NCBI GenBank assembly: GCA_047495785.1
Contig: JBLDXI010000020.1
Span: 2,046,001 to 2,110,000 of the forward strand
Source of the DNA: Lepidodermella squamata
Taxonomy: Eukaryota > Gastrotricha
DNA length: 64,000 nucleotides
Reading direction: 5' to 3'
Shown here: one piece after another, positions 1 to 12,931 of the stretch
Numbering within the stretch: the first letter of the stretch is position 1
How the letters are laid out: each line of letters starts with the position of its first letter
Position numbers and translations under genes: made by a program
The notes under the pieces: generated by a model
What the model saw: only the letters and a program-made list of their open reading frames with translations
Told to the model about the DNA's origin: nothing
Database searches by the model: none

Positions 1-290
1 TCATGATTTTTCTAACGTGTGATCACTAAAAAAATGCATTTTATTTGGGCGAGAAGATGATGTAAAAGGGGCCTGGGTAATTTTCACATCCTGGTCGCCA
101 ATTTGCAGGTAAAAATATACAAAAAGACCACTTATTACAGCCTCACTACTATCTAGTCTAATACTACGTAACATTAATACCAACATTTTTCCAAATGTAA
201 GTGCAAGTTTAGGGGCGCCTATGGAACCTGAAACACCGGATATCGCTATCTACGTCACATGGATATCGCGAGAAAATGAATAAATATTAT

Positions 291-462
291 TTATTTATTT
301 ATCTGTGGGTGGGCGACAGAACGACTTGCCTATAATAGAAACAAATGGCGTAAAACTAATAAAATTGTGCACTTAACGTCGAGTGAGTCGATTTTCATTA
401 TAGGCCATTTGTTTCTATTCTAAGGAAGTCGTTCTGTCGCCCACCCACAGATAAATAAATAA
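291..462. mobile_element. Short MITE-like inverted repeat
   Basis: The left arm 291-349 (TTATTTATCTGTGGGTGGGC...AAATGGC) is repeated inverted at 403-462 with few differences, leaving a 53-bp centre. There is no coding capacity. A clear target duplication is hidden by the AT-rich ends. Confidence 0.7.
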
Positions 463-567
463 TACTATAAATAACGCTAATTTAGACGAAAATTGTTTAA
501 TACGCAGACTGGTCGAAACCGGACCATATTTTGGGTGGAGAGGTTCGAAATGATCATTTGTATTGTC

Positions 568-629
568 TAAACCGGACTAGTCGTACAAACCGGACCGATA
601 TGGCGGTCTGAGTCCGGTTTCCGGTTAGA
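568..629. repeat. Imperfect palindrome with ACCGG motif
   Basis: GTCTAAACCGGACT (568-581) is echoed inverted by AGTCCGGTT...TTAGAC (610-629) with a 5-base insertion. Related ACCGGACC or CGGTCC words recur between 515 and 905. This is a possible remnant of a small transposon. Confidence 0.35.
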
Positions 630-1969
630 CATGAAAATGGCCGATTTTACTGAAGATTTTGGAGAAACATCCACGCACCCGGCACCTCAATAAAAAGTGA
701 ATTTTTTTAAATCGGCCAATCACCCGGGATATATTGGCATCGTTCAATCGTTCAATCACATAAAAATGTATGCCTTGAATGATTTGAAAGCTCGGAAAAT
801 GTGTAAAATCCTAAAATCAGCGTTATATTTACCGGTAAATGCTTCGGACTCGGTCCAGTAGGCAATAATCAGGAATTCATCTATCTCGGACCAGTTTGAT
901 ATTTTCGCTGGCGAAGATTCAGCTGATCAACTCTAGCTAAGCTATACGCGCATCGAGAAGTTCCTGCTATTAGGGAACTAAACTGCGGTAGGTTTACAAT
1001 CCAGATTCGGGCTAAAATGTCATTGGCTGGTTTGTCTCCCATCTGAATTGACGAAAACTGTTTGATCTAAATGAATAGCTGAAAACGATCTCACAGAAAA
1101 CGGTGTGCTCAATTCCGGGCCCATTAGTTCCGTCCGGCCTCCAAGCGTCGGTTGCGCAATAAGTCGGAATTAAGCATAATATTTTTACCTGCAACATAAA
1201 AATCTGAGCTTCATCACAGTAAACATATCAGAGGTTCATGCTACATCAGGTAAAGCAACACGGGCGAGTTCCTATTCGTCTTGCTGAGACGAATGAAATA
1301 ATACCAAACGCAAAATATTTTAGATTGAGGTGGCCAAAATTAGGGCAGCCGTTTCTAATTCCGTCCTGGGTGACAACAAAATTAACCATAAATCAAGCTA
1401 AATTCGTCCGGACTTGCAAAGACCGACGCACTCGATAGCCCAATATAACTCCTCGAAATTTATTTCTTCTTCGATTTTTTCAAAAGATTCACTTGGCTGG
1501 CAAAGTGCGACAAACCTAGCCGAAATGAGCGCGAGGTGCTAATTGGGATGTCCATCTTAATCGGAAGTTTTGCCCTGCTTTAAAATCTTCAACGAACCTT
1601 TCAATTTTTTTTATTCGATTTGACCTACTAGCAAATTCAGGTGTGAAATATATCTGCTATTAGATTTCTATTTATGTCTATGGATTTCAGCCTTGATTAT
1701 TTACAACAACTCGCCCTGATCGCGTTGTGGCTAATTCAACCGTTGATGCGGATTAATGATTCGGCGGGGCGTGAATTTTCGAGGATATAGTTCAAACCCT
1801 TGATTCCTATAAGTTATCGCTCGGACTTCGCCAGGCCCAATTATCGTCTAGGGTTCCAAATTATGAGTCCGTAAGTTCGTTTAAACCAAATCCAACCGCA
1901 CTGTTTTTCGGCTACATCTCAGAGACTATTTGAATATTATATTAATGTTATTTAAACAGATTTTGTAAG
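630..1969. other. Spacer before NR-L1
   Basis: I see no credible exon, RNA gene or DNA-binding-domain motif here. The few short open frames have no family resemblance. Confidence 0.5.
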
Positions 1970-3537
1970 ATGAGTCTCGGCAATGAAAGGAGGCCTATCA
2001 GCCATTGCGCTGAATCTGAGGAATTTTCGACCGACTCGTCCGAATGTAAAAAAATTCAGAAAATTGCTTATTGTCGCCCCATTTTGAAAATCGATCGAAT
2101 GTTAAGCGACGACGTCATGCATGCGGAAACTACTCTGCGCGGCCTTGTCACCGCATCTACTGAACTTTGGCCTTACGTTATCAAGGTATGAAGTCAGCTT
2201 ATTATAGATTTCGTCTTTCCCGAAACCTTTTTATATAGAAAATGCATGAAAGCGCCAAAATAATACCCTAAAATCAAATTACCTCCTCAGATTTAATTGG
2301 GACATTTTTCCAATGTTTTGTAATTCAGAATTTATGGGAAAAACCAAATGATCGTTGATTACTTCCGTTTGATATTTTTCTAAAATACAGGAAAATCTAC
2401 AAAAATAATTTCTTCAATTATTATTTCCAACATTTAGGACATGGAGATGAATGCCCCTGAAATCGACCCGAACATTGACCCCGACCTGCTTTGGAAATCA
2501 GCAATGAGCGATTTCAGGTACACTCTTGGCCCAGCCGCGTCTTTTGCTCGGAAATTGCCTGGTAACGCACTTTTCCAGTTCATTTCAGTATCATCGCTAA
2601 AAGTTCAATTTAAAAAATCTAATTTTAAATTTTGAGATATTTTATGCATAAAATTATCGACATGCAGCATCGCTAATTAACAAAAATTAGCGCAGTTCAA
2701 GTCTTAGAAAACCTGATTTTCGAGGGTATTGTGATGATAGCAGACCCTTTTAGCATCAAATTCGAAACAATCATACCTAATTTTCGCAATTCTCAGGATT
2801 TTCAGTTGTCCCTACATCCGATCGATGTTTTCTATTCAGCCGAGCGTTGGTGCCGCTAATCGTCGCACAAATGTCACTTCCTAAACTGCAATTTCTTCAA
2901 CCATTCTTCGGAATGACAGACACGAGCCGAACAGTATTCTTGAAATTTTTCCCTAATTTCACGGTAAATCAGCTTAATTTTAGAATTATTTTCATTTATT
3001 ATTCCTTATTTTTGTAGCGATTCAGTGACAAAATTGACGAAATTGTCCAGGTCCTGCGGGCATGGAATCCGGTCGATGCCGAGGTTGCGATTCTGGCTTC
3101 TTTCATTTTTTATCAAGGTATTTGAGAAGCAAATATTTACCAAGCGAAATTATTTATGATTTTTCTACAGAAGAGCTTCAGAACTATCTGATTCACCCTA
3201 ATTTGGTGCTTAATATTAAAAAGCGCCTCAAGGTAGTTTTGCAAGCTGTTCAGGGTCGGCTGCCGAACGCTGATCTCAGGGTATTTGAACTCGAAATTAA
3301 TTATAAATGAGTCTTTCCAATCGAATTTATTGTCTCAAGCTGCGTCACTTTATGCACTGCTACGATTTGCTGAGGCTAGTCGATCAGTGCTACCTGGACG
3401 GCGCGACGGAGCTGATGCGTAGCAAAAAATGTATAGCTCAAGACAACGTTTACGCCGAATTGTACGCTCAGCCTAATAAAACCAGCTCAAACAGCCGTTT
3501 CGACCATCTCATCACTTACCTGTCGTCTAGAACGTGA
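1970..3537 (+). CDS. NR-L1: nuclear receptor ligand-binding-domain-only protein
   Basis: My model has six exons: 1970-2185, 2438-2561, 2797-2963, 3018-3117, 3171-3280 and 3340-3537. Together they give one 304-residue frame. All introns are GT...AG and the phases agree with the paralogues downstream. The protein has an Asp/Ser-rich N-terminus, a helix-1-like block (AETTLRGLV, about residue 52), the receptor LBD signature LPGF...DRC.LF (about residues 113-125), a RAWNP block, LRHFM..YDLL, and an AF-2-like VYAELY near residue 280. No zinc-finger exon is visible in the 1.9 kb upstream. By analogy with DBD-less receptors (DAX1, SHP) it may modulate other receptors; that is inference. It is the first visible gene of the array, and others may lie upstream of the window. 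Confidence 0.8.
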
Positions 3538-4908
3538 ACATCGTTATTATTTCGCAAAAATCGCTCAAAACAAGAAAAACTCAAATATCTCGAATTGTCG
3601 GAAAGAAATGCGTGGATGTAAATAAAATAATAAGTTGACTAGCCAGCTTAATAATAATCGACAAACAAAATACATTTATTTATCTATCCTACTTTTGAAG
3701 TGCTGCTTGTGCAGGCCTTGACGCCAGGAATAATCAGGAGCATAACATTATTAAAACAAAAACATATAGCGATGCCGTCTAGCGCAAGGGTGTTCGTAAA
3801 CAATAATGGTCAACAAGGCTTTATTGGCTGTGAAAAGTAATTCAGACCAAGGGGCTGCTCTGTCGCATGTAAGAGACAAGCCTTATAATCCGACCTTAAC
3901 GCAGCGCTAAACCAAGTATTATACTTTATAGAGCTACTTGCTTTCAAAAAATTGCACTCCTCGTGGAATAATAATTTAAATAAAATTAGAATTAGTAGGT
4001 CATGTCGCTGGCGGCGTTGAACTATTTAATATGTGCAATGAATCATCAGAATAGCGCGGCCGAAAACACGCATTCCATAACAAGCTTTTGTTCACCTTAA
4101 CACTAAATCTGCACGCGACCTTAAACTCGCTTTCACAAATTCTGTATCCGAGGTCACGTGGCCCTAACCTGCTTATTCACCCTCATGTAAAATTAATCCT
4201 GTTCGATTGATTGCGTGAGATCCTAAATATTAATCGATCATCGACAAACGCGGTGTGTCAATATTCGTTATTCGCCACTTTTATTCATTGATCGAAACAG
4301 CAAAACTCTTCATTTATATAAAACACCTTTGCTAACATCACTCATATTTTAAATTTGTCGAGAAAAATAAGTGCACGAATGCGCTAATTATTTCTTTTTA
4401 GTCTTTGTATTTTTCATATTTTTGTAGTTTAAATTGCCTGTTATTTAGTAATATCTCGAGACTATAGGCCGCCGTGATACTTTTGTATTATATTATATTA
4501 TGAGCAAATAATATAATAAATACACGTCTATAACTAGGTCACGTGTTTTTAAACATGAATTCACGGCGCTGATAGTAATATATGAAGGAGTACACATAGC
4601 ACATGCGCGCTGCTTCATTGATTATTTTTTGCTCTCACGTACAAACACACAGTATAAAATATGTTGTGAAGCTTATTCTCTGGCATTCAGTATACGATGA
4701 AAAACGAGAGGAAAGAAGTAGAATATTCTCCTGGTTTCTAGCCTAGTTTTTTCGTCGCGATATCAGAGTAATTTTTCATCCGCGGCGCATTAGGCTTGAT
4801 TCTAATATCGCACGTGCTTAAAAAAATTGGGTCAAGATCCACAAATTCACCATTTCTCGATTATTCTTCATTATAGAGAAGATTGATTTCGATTAATTTT
4901 TGAACTCA
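3538..4908. other. Spacer between NR-L1 and NR-L2
   Basis: AT-rich, with no coding signal. TATAA-like words occur (for example TTTATATAAAAC near 4314), but they are too far from the NR-L2 ATG to assign. Confidence 0.5.
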
Positions 4909-6172
4909 ATGCCTGGAAACGGTGATTTGAAACGTCGGAAATCTGATAACGACGCTGTCGATTTTAACGATGAAAACAGCCTTACTTCAGCCATGTCAAC
5001 AGCCTCTTCTCCAGCGGCAGAAAACGACGGCAGGGCAAGCTCTTCGTCCCCGTCTGGGGTGGTTGCATTATGCCGGCCAACCTTACACCAACCGCTGCCT
5101 GACCCTCTTGCTGCCAACAACGAGCGAACCCTCAAAAGTTTGTACGAGGCATGCACGGAACTTAAGGCTTACTCGAGCAATGTAACTATTCAAAAATGAA
5201 TTTTAAGGTGGATTTTTGTGCAATTCTTCTACTAGGAAATGCTGTTGAAAGAAGCAATCCTCGACGACGCCACTAATCTTGATAAAATGTGGCAGAACAG
5301 TATGAAATTGTTCCGCAAAAACACCGAACCCGCCCTTGCCTTTATCCAGCGGCTTCCAGGTTAAATTTCTCAGAACATTCGAGATTTTTTCTATGTTATG
5401 ATGACCTACTTTTTGCCGAACACAATACAGGAGTGCGTGCGATGCCAGATGCCGACCAATACACGTTATTTGCCCAGTCTTTCATACCTTTGATGGTAGC
5501 TCAGCTAGCTGAGCCTGGAATGTCAGACTACGTCTTCTTCGGATTGTCCAAGCAAAATACCAACATTTTTCTCCGGCGATTTCATCAGTATGAAGTGAGT
5601 GCATTTTTAGACCCCATTTTTCACTTGTCAAAACGCTATAATTTATATAGCGCATGCACTAGGTCTTGATCAAATAAAAAAGGGGTTTTAACAAATTTTT
5701 CTCTGGTTACAGCCAGTTAAGAATCAAATGGATGAAATCTGTGGGGTTGTCAAGCAATGGAATCCATCGCCGCCTGAACTTGCGATTCTTCGTGCTTTCA
5801 TTTTCTTCAGAGGTAAGTCGTGACCCAATTATCGCTTATCACTTGATAACGTATTCTGTTCTCCCAGAGGAGCTTGGGAACAATTTGCAAAACGCTGGTA
5901 TGGTTCACATGTTGTCGAATCGGTTGAAATTGGTGCTGCTCAGTGTGTTGGATAAAACGAACGATCGAGATCTGCGCCTGCGTCATTTTATGCGAGCCTT
6001 TGACCTACTTCGATCGGTTTACGACACTTATCTCGAAAGCGCATCATCGTGTTGCAACCACCGCACAGACATTCGTATCGACCCTCTCTACGTCGAACTA
6101 TTTCTGAAAAATCGCATCCCTTCGCGGAAACGAACAGTCGATGGGCAGATAATATTAAAACCTAACGCCTAA
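4909..6172 (+). CDS. NR-L2: nuclear receptor ligand-binding-domain-only protein
   Basis: Five exons (4909-5181, 5236-5359, 5431-5594, 5713-5812, 5868-6172) give a continuous 321-residue protein. The ATG at 4909 is preferred over an in-frame TTG at 4900. The N-terminal 60 residues are acidic and Ser-rich with no domain. The LBD follows: helix-1-like NERTLKSLYEACTEL, FIQRLPG split by an intron at the Gly codon exactly as in NR-L1, then DADQYTLFAQSF, QWNPSPPELAIL, LRLRHFMRAFDLLR and the AF-2-like LYVELF close to the C-terminus. The intron that splits DLR/LRHFM in NR-L1 is absent here. No DNA-binding domain is present. The function is presumed receptor or coregulator binding. Confidence 0.8.
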
Positions 6173-6693
6173 TTAATCTATATATAATTTAACGATATTT
6201 TCACCTTCTTCTTTTCGCGTATTTCCGGGGGAAAAGATATACTATACTTAAAGAAATACCTCGTTAACAGTTTTCTTTCTGCAAAGCTGATAAAAGTTGT
6301 TGACGATACAAATCGGTTTCAGATTGACGAAAAATAATAAAATAAAATGAGATCGTAGCTGTTTCATTTATTGACACGATTCTGGAGACACAGACAACCC
6401 TTCTGAAAACGGACCAGGCGTCAAATGGCGGCTGCAACCGGGTTAAGAGTGATCAAACAACTGCCAGACAAAAAATCGAGCGTTCATATTTGCATTGCAC
6501 CCTTAGAAAATAATGAGAACACACGTGACGATGAGCGCGCGTTGAATTGGGGTCCCCAGACGCTATGATGAAAGGCGTCCGCTGAAAACATGGTGTTCGT
6601 CTTTAATAAAAACTTGCCCTAATATCAGCTGGTCGGTGCTGGGACAAAGTCTTGCCAAAAACAAAAATAGCGTGTGACGTCGACTGATTAGCT

Positions 6694-6700
6694 TATATAA
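6694..6700 (+). promoter_or_regulatory. TATA-like box before NR-L3
   Basis: TATATAA lies 47 bp upstream of the NR-L3 ATG in a 575-bp spacer. The spacing allows a very short 5' leader. Weak evidence. Confidence 0.35.
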
Positions 6701-6747
6701 ACTTCCGGTTTTGAACTGAAATTGCGAATTGCATAAAATTAATCGCA

Positions 6748-7850
6748 ATGTTTATTGAAAATACTCCGGATTTAAAGCGGCTTGATACCAAGAAATCCCT
6801 TCCAATGGCCAAAGCTGCATGCATTCAACGACTGCCGAAGCGCAATGGCGTCGACCGATTCAACGTTCAACGAGTTTCGCTACCTGGACCTGTTCAATCT
6901 TCAAAGCCCAGCATTCCATCTATCGATTTTACGGTCCGATCTTTGCTAAGAATGGCCTCTAGCAATATACTTCGACTGGTACGTATTGAAAATTACTGAC
7001 AAAAATATTTTATAGGAAAATAAATGTTTAGGATACGCATCGAGTTCCAACTGAGGGTGAAGATGCAATGAGCTATTTCTTTGACTCGTTTGAAAACGGC
7101 CTCTTTCACATTCGAAATTTCGCTCGTCAATTACCCGGGTTCAACTTGTTGCCGAATGAAGATCGCTGTTCCATGTTTGCGGCTTCAATAATGCCGATTT
7201 TAATCGCTCAACTCGCGTATTCGACTCATCGATCTATTCCTAATTTTTCGAAACTAGCAGAATTTCTCGGCGTTTCACCTGATGCTTTTTCTCAAGTTGA
7301 CGCGGATGTTGAGGAAATTTGTCGAGCGATTTCGAGCTGGAATCCATCGCCAGCAGAATGGGTGCTACTTCAAGCGATGCAATTTTTCCAAGGTTTGACT
7401 TCGTTTTTTCTTCTCAATTTTAAATATTTTATTTTCAATTTTAGAACCAATTAAATTGTTAGCTCTTCGCAACATCGGCGAGGCAGAGGTGATACATCAG
7501 CTTCACGAAAACTACAAATCATTGCTTCTCGAATACCTGAAATCTACACTGAATGATCAGTTCGACTTGAAGGTAGAACAAATATTTTGAACTAGGGCGG
7601 ACAAAAACAAAGTTTATTCTTAAATTTGCAGCTGCGCCATTTTGTCCGTGTTGCCGATCTGTTGCACGTGTTCGCGCTCGACTACGCGAAAATCGCACCC
7701 CAATTATGTCAGTTATGCTGCGATGGCGGCAAAACTGGGTCATCGATTATTACTCACCAACAACATCCATCGACAATTCGCGATGTCCGGGCTCAGAATC
7801 AACTAATTCGGAGTCGAGTTTTCCACGAAATTTATTGCTATTCAATCTGA
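6748..7850 (+). CDS. NR-L3: divergent nuclear receptor LBD-only protein
   Basis: Four exons (6748-6978, 7032-7392, 7445-7572, 7632-7850) give 312 residues. The LBD signature is clear (NFARQLPGFNLLPNEDRCSMFAA, quoted as FARQLPGF..LP.EDRC), followed by SSWNPSPAEW and LRHFVRVADLL. The LPG/F intron of NR-L1 and NR-L2 is missing, so this exon is fused. The N-terminus is basic rather than acidic, and the helix-1 block is degenerate. The protein ends six residues after an AF-2-like VFHEIY, so the putative helix 12 forms the extreme C-terminus. Only 575 bp separate it from NR-L2, which leaves little room for a DNA-binding domain. It is the most diverged member and could be decaying, but the frame is fully open. 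Confidence 0.72.
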
Positions 7851-9867
7851 TAAAGACAGCTAATTTTCTGCTCGAATTTTTCTTATTTACTGAATTCTCA
7901 GAATAAAAAAAATAATTACTACGAAATTGCGTTTTTAACGATCAATCGTCTGATTTCATCGAAGCGTAGTCGAAAAATTTCGTCATATTTATTTAACTGT
8001 AGTGCAGAGTTTCCGTGAAATCTAGACTAAGGCAATAGACCCGTTCATAATCTCCTTTATACCGACTTTTAAAATAATCGACCAAGGACAAATTATTCGC
8101 AAATGTTAGCTATGCGTGGGTAATCGATTGTTTTATAGCTAACATTGGACGTTCGAATAAATAATTTGCCGAACTCTCGCCAATTCCAGATCCATATCTG
8201 AGCCCCTGGTTATACTTCCCTCATCCTCGTTTCCTCAATGCGGTCTCCATGCCTGAGTGCTATAAGATAAATATTATGGCGGCGGCCATCATTCAGGATG
8301 AAATTAATTGGTTTTTGGTTTTATTTGGCAAAGAACCCCCTCTCCTCCCCCTTTCCCCCTACCGTAGGGTGGGGTAAGTTTGGAGATAGGTAACCATGTT
8401 TTTCGAGGAGCAAAAATCAGTCTTTATTCAGAAATTGATTATTTTTGGTACAAAGGTTTGTAAGGCGATTACCGATTCATCTATAAATTTTGGCGATTTT
8501 GCAATTTTTAACCGATTTTTGGCGATTGAAAACATTTATATGAATTAAGTTGGATTGTAGCAAAAAGACGGGGAATTTTTTTTTGCAAACTATTTTCCAA
8601 AAGAATTGTTTACAAAGAAGCTAGACCGTTTTTCGGGTTCATTCCGATTTTGATAGAGTTGAAGACAAATCAGCGCATGTTTTTATGGTTTGTCAAAAAT
8701 AGCAAATGCTGCTAGACGGATGTTGCCTGCTGTTATTATTTAGGGAGCTCGCGTGCTCAAAGTTCTTCTGTTCCTTGTTTTTCACTTTGAAAAAATTGCT
8801 TATAGTTAATAATTTACCTCAATTTTACCAACGTCTTTTTTCTTCAACATTTTATCATTTTTATTTCTGACATTTCTGCAAGCATTTAGCACCGAAAAAT
8901 TATGAAGAAGACAATAATTGTTAGCGAATGTTTAAACAGCTGGAATTTTCTTGAAAATTCTCCGAAAATAACTTTTATCTTTATAACGGCGTAAGAAAAT
9001 GATAGCTAGGTACGTATAACCCACATCTAAGTTCATACTTGGGCTTCAAAACTGTTATGAAACCCATGCTTGAACGAACTACACTTGAACCATCCAAACT
9101 TGAATTGTACTATTGCTAGGGTAAGCACATTAGCGTGCCAACATATTTTCCTTTGTATGAGCTGTTTCTAAGTTACCAGCGTAGGTTTTTGAGGTTTTTT
9201 CGACAAGCTTGGATTTATCTCTAAAATATAAAATCCAACAAACCTGACATCTCTCAACGACCTACCAGCCTTATTCAGCTTATAATTTGTCGTCCGAGTT
9301 GAATGTAGACAACTATAAGTGCGGTTTCTATTAGCGTTCACGGTACGTGAATAATTGCCCAAAATTGAAAAATTGTCCGTTTATTTTGTCACGCGGTTCA
9401 CGGAAAACGGACCTGTCCAATGTAAACTATTTATTTAAGATAGCTATATGGATAGCACTTCGCGCACATCTGATTGAACTTGATTTCCATGTTTTCAAAG
9501 GGGGCGAATATACGAATAAATATGTTGTTGCAACCTATTATTGTCCAATTGGAAAGTGTAACGCGCGCATGTCTATTAGGCGCGTTGTTTTTTAAAACTA
9601 CCTAATATTAACAAACGATGTAGGGGTAAGATAAAATCACACAAAGTGTGTTTACGATTTTGCATTATTATTTTTTGTATCATAGCTCAGTGTATTCATG
9701 TGAGCGCGCGAATGCACGGCGACTTTTCATTCCAGTAGTATCTTAGAGAAAGGCAGGTATAAAGGCACAGGTATTCAACAGCTCTATAGACTTCAATCTC
9801 TTAATTGCTCAGCGCGACCTATATGCTACTTTGTATTATACGTTTATATGCCGTCTATTGCGTGCTA
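7851..9867. other. Spacer between NR-L3 and the foldback element
   Basis: No gene is visible. It contains a small hairpin (8089-8168) and otherwise unremarkable AT-rich sequence. Confidence 0.5.
8089..8168. repeat. Small imperfect inverted repeat
   Basis: CAAATTATTCGCAAATGTTAGCTAT at the left (AATTATT, AATGTTAGCTAT) is matched inverted by ATAGCTAACATT...GAATAAATAATTTG at the right, with short indels. It is a possible MITE remnant. Confidence 0.5.
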
Positions 9868-10446
9868 ATAATTAATTCGGAATGACTGCTCGTACATATA
9901 TATGTACGCGATTTTTGCTGCTCGTACATATGATATGTACGAGATTTTGGCTGCTCGTACATATATATGTACGCGATTTTTGCTAGTCGTACATATATTT
10001 CAAAAATATTTCTGCTGAACTTTGAAATTAAATGGATTAATCAATTTTGATCGCAAATGTTCCAAATTTTAACCATATGTGCATCGAGGCGTGACCAACC
10101 TCCCCTCAAAGTTTGGCATGCATAGGGTGAATACCCATTATTAGCCAATCTGAAACCCGAAATTACCCGAAGTCGGTAATGTCCGGAACCATAACCGATG
10201 GGCGGGTAAAAGTTTGCAGGTGTGTGGAACCCTGTTAGAGGCATTTGCCCTCAAAAAATGAACTTGCCAGGATTGAAATTGAGTAATTGGCTGAAATTCT
10301 AAGTTTTCATTCGAATATATGTACGACTAGCAAAAATCGCGTACATATATATGTACGAGCAGCCAAAATCTCGTACATATCTTATGTACGAGCAGCAAAA
10401 ATCTCGTACATATATATGTACGACCAGAGTCACTCTAATTAATTTT
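9868..10446. mobile_element. Foldback element with TACATATATATGTA-type subrepeats
   Basis: About 110 bp at 9888-9996 consists of repeated palindromic units (CTCGTACATATATATGTACG) separated by CGATTTTTGCTG. The same block occurs inverted at 10314-10426. Outside the arms, AATTAATT...TGACT is also inverted. The 320-bp centre has no open frame. This is the layout of foldback-type transposons. Confidence 0.75.
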
Positions 10447-10988
10447 AGCTCAAGCCGAGTGACCTTTCTTCCAAAGCAGTATCAAGTCATTATGCAAACA
10501 TGGCATTTCTCGCAGCTTTCGGCAGTCATAGGTCTTCTTCACGAAAAATTTGTTCTAGCTAGAAGCTGCCTTAAAAAATCCACTTTCAGCTTAATCGATC
10601 TAAATTTTCGAATATTGTCTGGAAAGTAGGGCGCGACCACAACTCATAAGTCAATATTCGACACTTGTTAACGTCATTAATTCCTATAACAACGTTGATA
10701 TATTTCATATGGCGCACTCGTGTCCGACTTTAACATGCCGAATCGATCGATCCGAATGTATAGTAAGTATAGAGTTATGTGTATGTGTTTTCGCACTCAG
10801 TTTTGTATATATAATGCATTATTTTACCACTTTACGTGTGGAAGTTGCTCTAGCTACCTTTGCAAATGCGTCGCTTATAAAGCGTGAGAATATTCGATTG
10901 AAATTTGAGTAATGCTTCCGATATTTTCTTATTTTAAATCACTTTTGAATAGATGCTCCACTGTTAGAAAAAATAAGGCCGCAATAAT

Positions 10989-12094
10989 ATGTCTGAAAGA
11001 GAGGATGTCGACGAGAACTCTATCAGGTCAGTGTCGACCCTTTCATCAGCAGATTCGACCGAGTGCGGCCGACCTACCGCAGTTTGTGCCCCATTTCGGG
11101 TCGCCAGCGAAATTAGTTCGATGGCCCATCAAGACGCCATAAATGCCGAGCAAACACTCCACAGGCTGGTTAAAGCATCTCGAGAGCTGGTCACATTAGA
11201 AGGCCCGGTTTGTCCTAATTATTGAAATTGATCTATAAATTTATTGAATTAATTTTCTAGGATATGGTCGGAAGCGTCGGCCTGATGGACCCTAATTGCT
11301 CGCATCTAAAAATGTATGCCGATTTGATGAAAAATTTTCGTCAAACCATCGACCCAGCTATGAGATTTCTCGAACAACTACCAGCTTACTCCGCCCTTGC
11401 GCAACGCGATCGAGCTTTACTATTTTCCCGGTCTTTCCTACCTTTTGTCGTCTGCGAGTTGTGTTTGCCGGCTAATAATAAGAATGCGTTTTTCGGCTTC
11501 AATGAACACAATCGAATGTTGACAATGCGACTCTTCCCCGAGTATGAATTATTCGGCGAGGTTATCGAAGAAATTTGCCATGTTTTTAACATCTGGAAAC
11601 CTACCCAGTTCGAAGTCTCACTTTTACTGGCTCTATTATTTTATCAAGCAGGTTTGTTCCATTATTTATGTGGATTTTTCATTATTTCGAAATTTTTAAA
11701 AAATATTTAAATTAAATTAGTTTAAATATGCATACATATTTTTTAATTTGTTTATTTTGTGTTGATATTTTTAGAACTGGCGAGTGAGCTTGCTAATCGC
11801 GTGATTGTACTCAATGTCATACGCCGTCTGAAACTAGTTCTTGTCTCCTCGTTGTCCCGGTTTGATAGACACACCTCCGATTTACGCCTACGCCATTTTA
11901 TGCGCGCCTACGACCTCATTCGATCGACACCCATCGTGTATCGCGATATTGCTTCAGATATTTTTAACCGGTTACATACCCGACAGCTACCCATCGACCC
12001 GTTATACATGGAACTGTACGTCAAGCAACACCGGGATACTACTCATTTGAATCGGCTATTCGCAGCTTCGCCACGGACTATTGTTCAGTCTTAG
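10989..12094 (+). CDS. NR-L4: nuclear receptor ligand-binding-domain-only protein
   Basis: Three exons (10989-11207, 11261-11651, 11775-12094) give 309 residues. Recognisable blocks in order are INAEQTLHRLVKASREL (helix 1), MRFLEQLPAYSAL, DRALLFSRSFLPFVVCEL, FNIWKPTQFE, LRLRHFMRAYDLIR and IDPLYMELY (AF-2-like). The LPG intron is absent and the DLR/LRHFM intron is absent, as in NR-L2. The N-terminal 50 residues are polar with no zinc-binding cysteine pattern. Two foldback repeats lie in the 3.1-kb spacer before it. It is most similar to NR-L2 in its C-terminal third. Assignment to the family is firm; the biological role is inference. Confidence 0.8.
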
Positions 12095-12916
12095 CAATAT
12101 AAAAAAAAGATATTTCGTGCAATTAAATTCACGGTAAAATAATAATATTGTATAATATAAAAAAATCGAAACAGCACATGTGGTTCGTTAAACGTTGTTT
12201 TCACTTTTTATTTGATAAAATGAAAATGTCTGCCTGCGACAAAATAAACGAAACAAATATTAATTTTTTTGTTCATTTCGGACACAAGTGTGAGAGCTAA
12301 CCTGCGAGTGATCGATCATAGTTATGAACAACTGTCTCTTGCTAATACTTGGGTCACATAAAATGTCAATTTTCCCAAATTCAAAGCATTTTTCGAATTT
12401 TCTCGAAGCTTTTTTATCGAGGCTTTCGGCCGAACACAACGTTTATTGCATAAAATTTCCCGTCTCTTTAGCTTTCGAATGGCACAAGGTCCGAGGTGAT
12501 TGGAGAAATACTTGAATTTCAAGAAATTTTATAAACAAGGCAGCTCAAATGACAATTTTGTACTCCCTCATATCTCCCTAAACTAAAGACAGATCGGGAA
12601 TAATTGTGCATGGCATTCACATAGCGTTGCTCCCTTGGTTGTTATCGAAAGAAAATGAAGATCCTATAATTGGTTTTTTTGGTCATGGTGAAAATTTTCG
12701 TAATTTTGGACAAAATATAAACATGCGGCTATTCAAAATTCCAATTTTTTCTTAATTTTGAAAAAAACAGGTGATGCGTCATCTGTTCATAATTTTTCCG
12801 AAATTTGACCCGAGGTCAATAAAAACTAAAAATTCACAATGCCCATTCCGTAAATGCGGATGAGCGTCTAATATTACCCGCTAATTGTCCAGCTTTACTC
12901 AAAAATTTTACAATAA
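12095..12916. other. Spacer after NR-L4
   Basis: No gene or repeat that I can support. Confidence 0.5.
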
Positions 12917-12931
12917 TCGTGAATCACCTTC

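Noticed and set aside
10351-10629. Open frame with repeated YEQ.KSRTY words
   Set aside because: The repeat is simply the palindromic arm of the foldback element read as codons.
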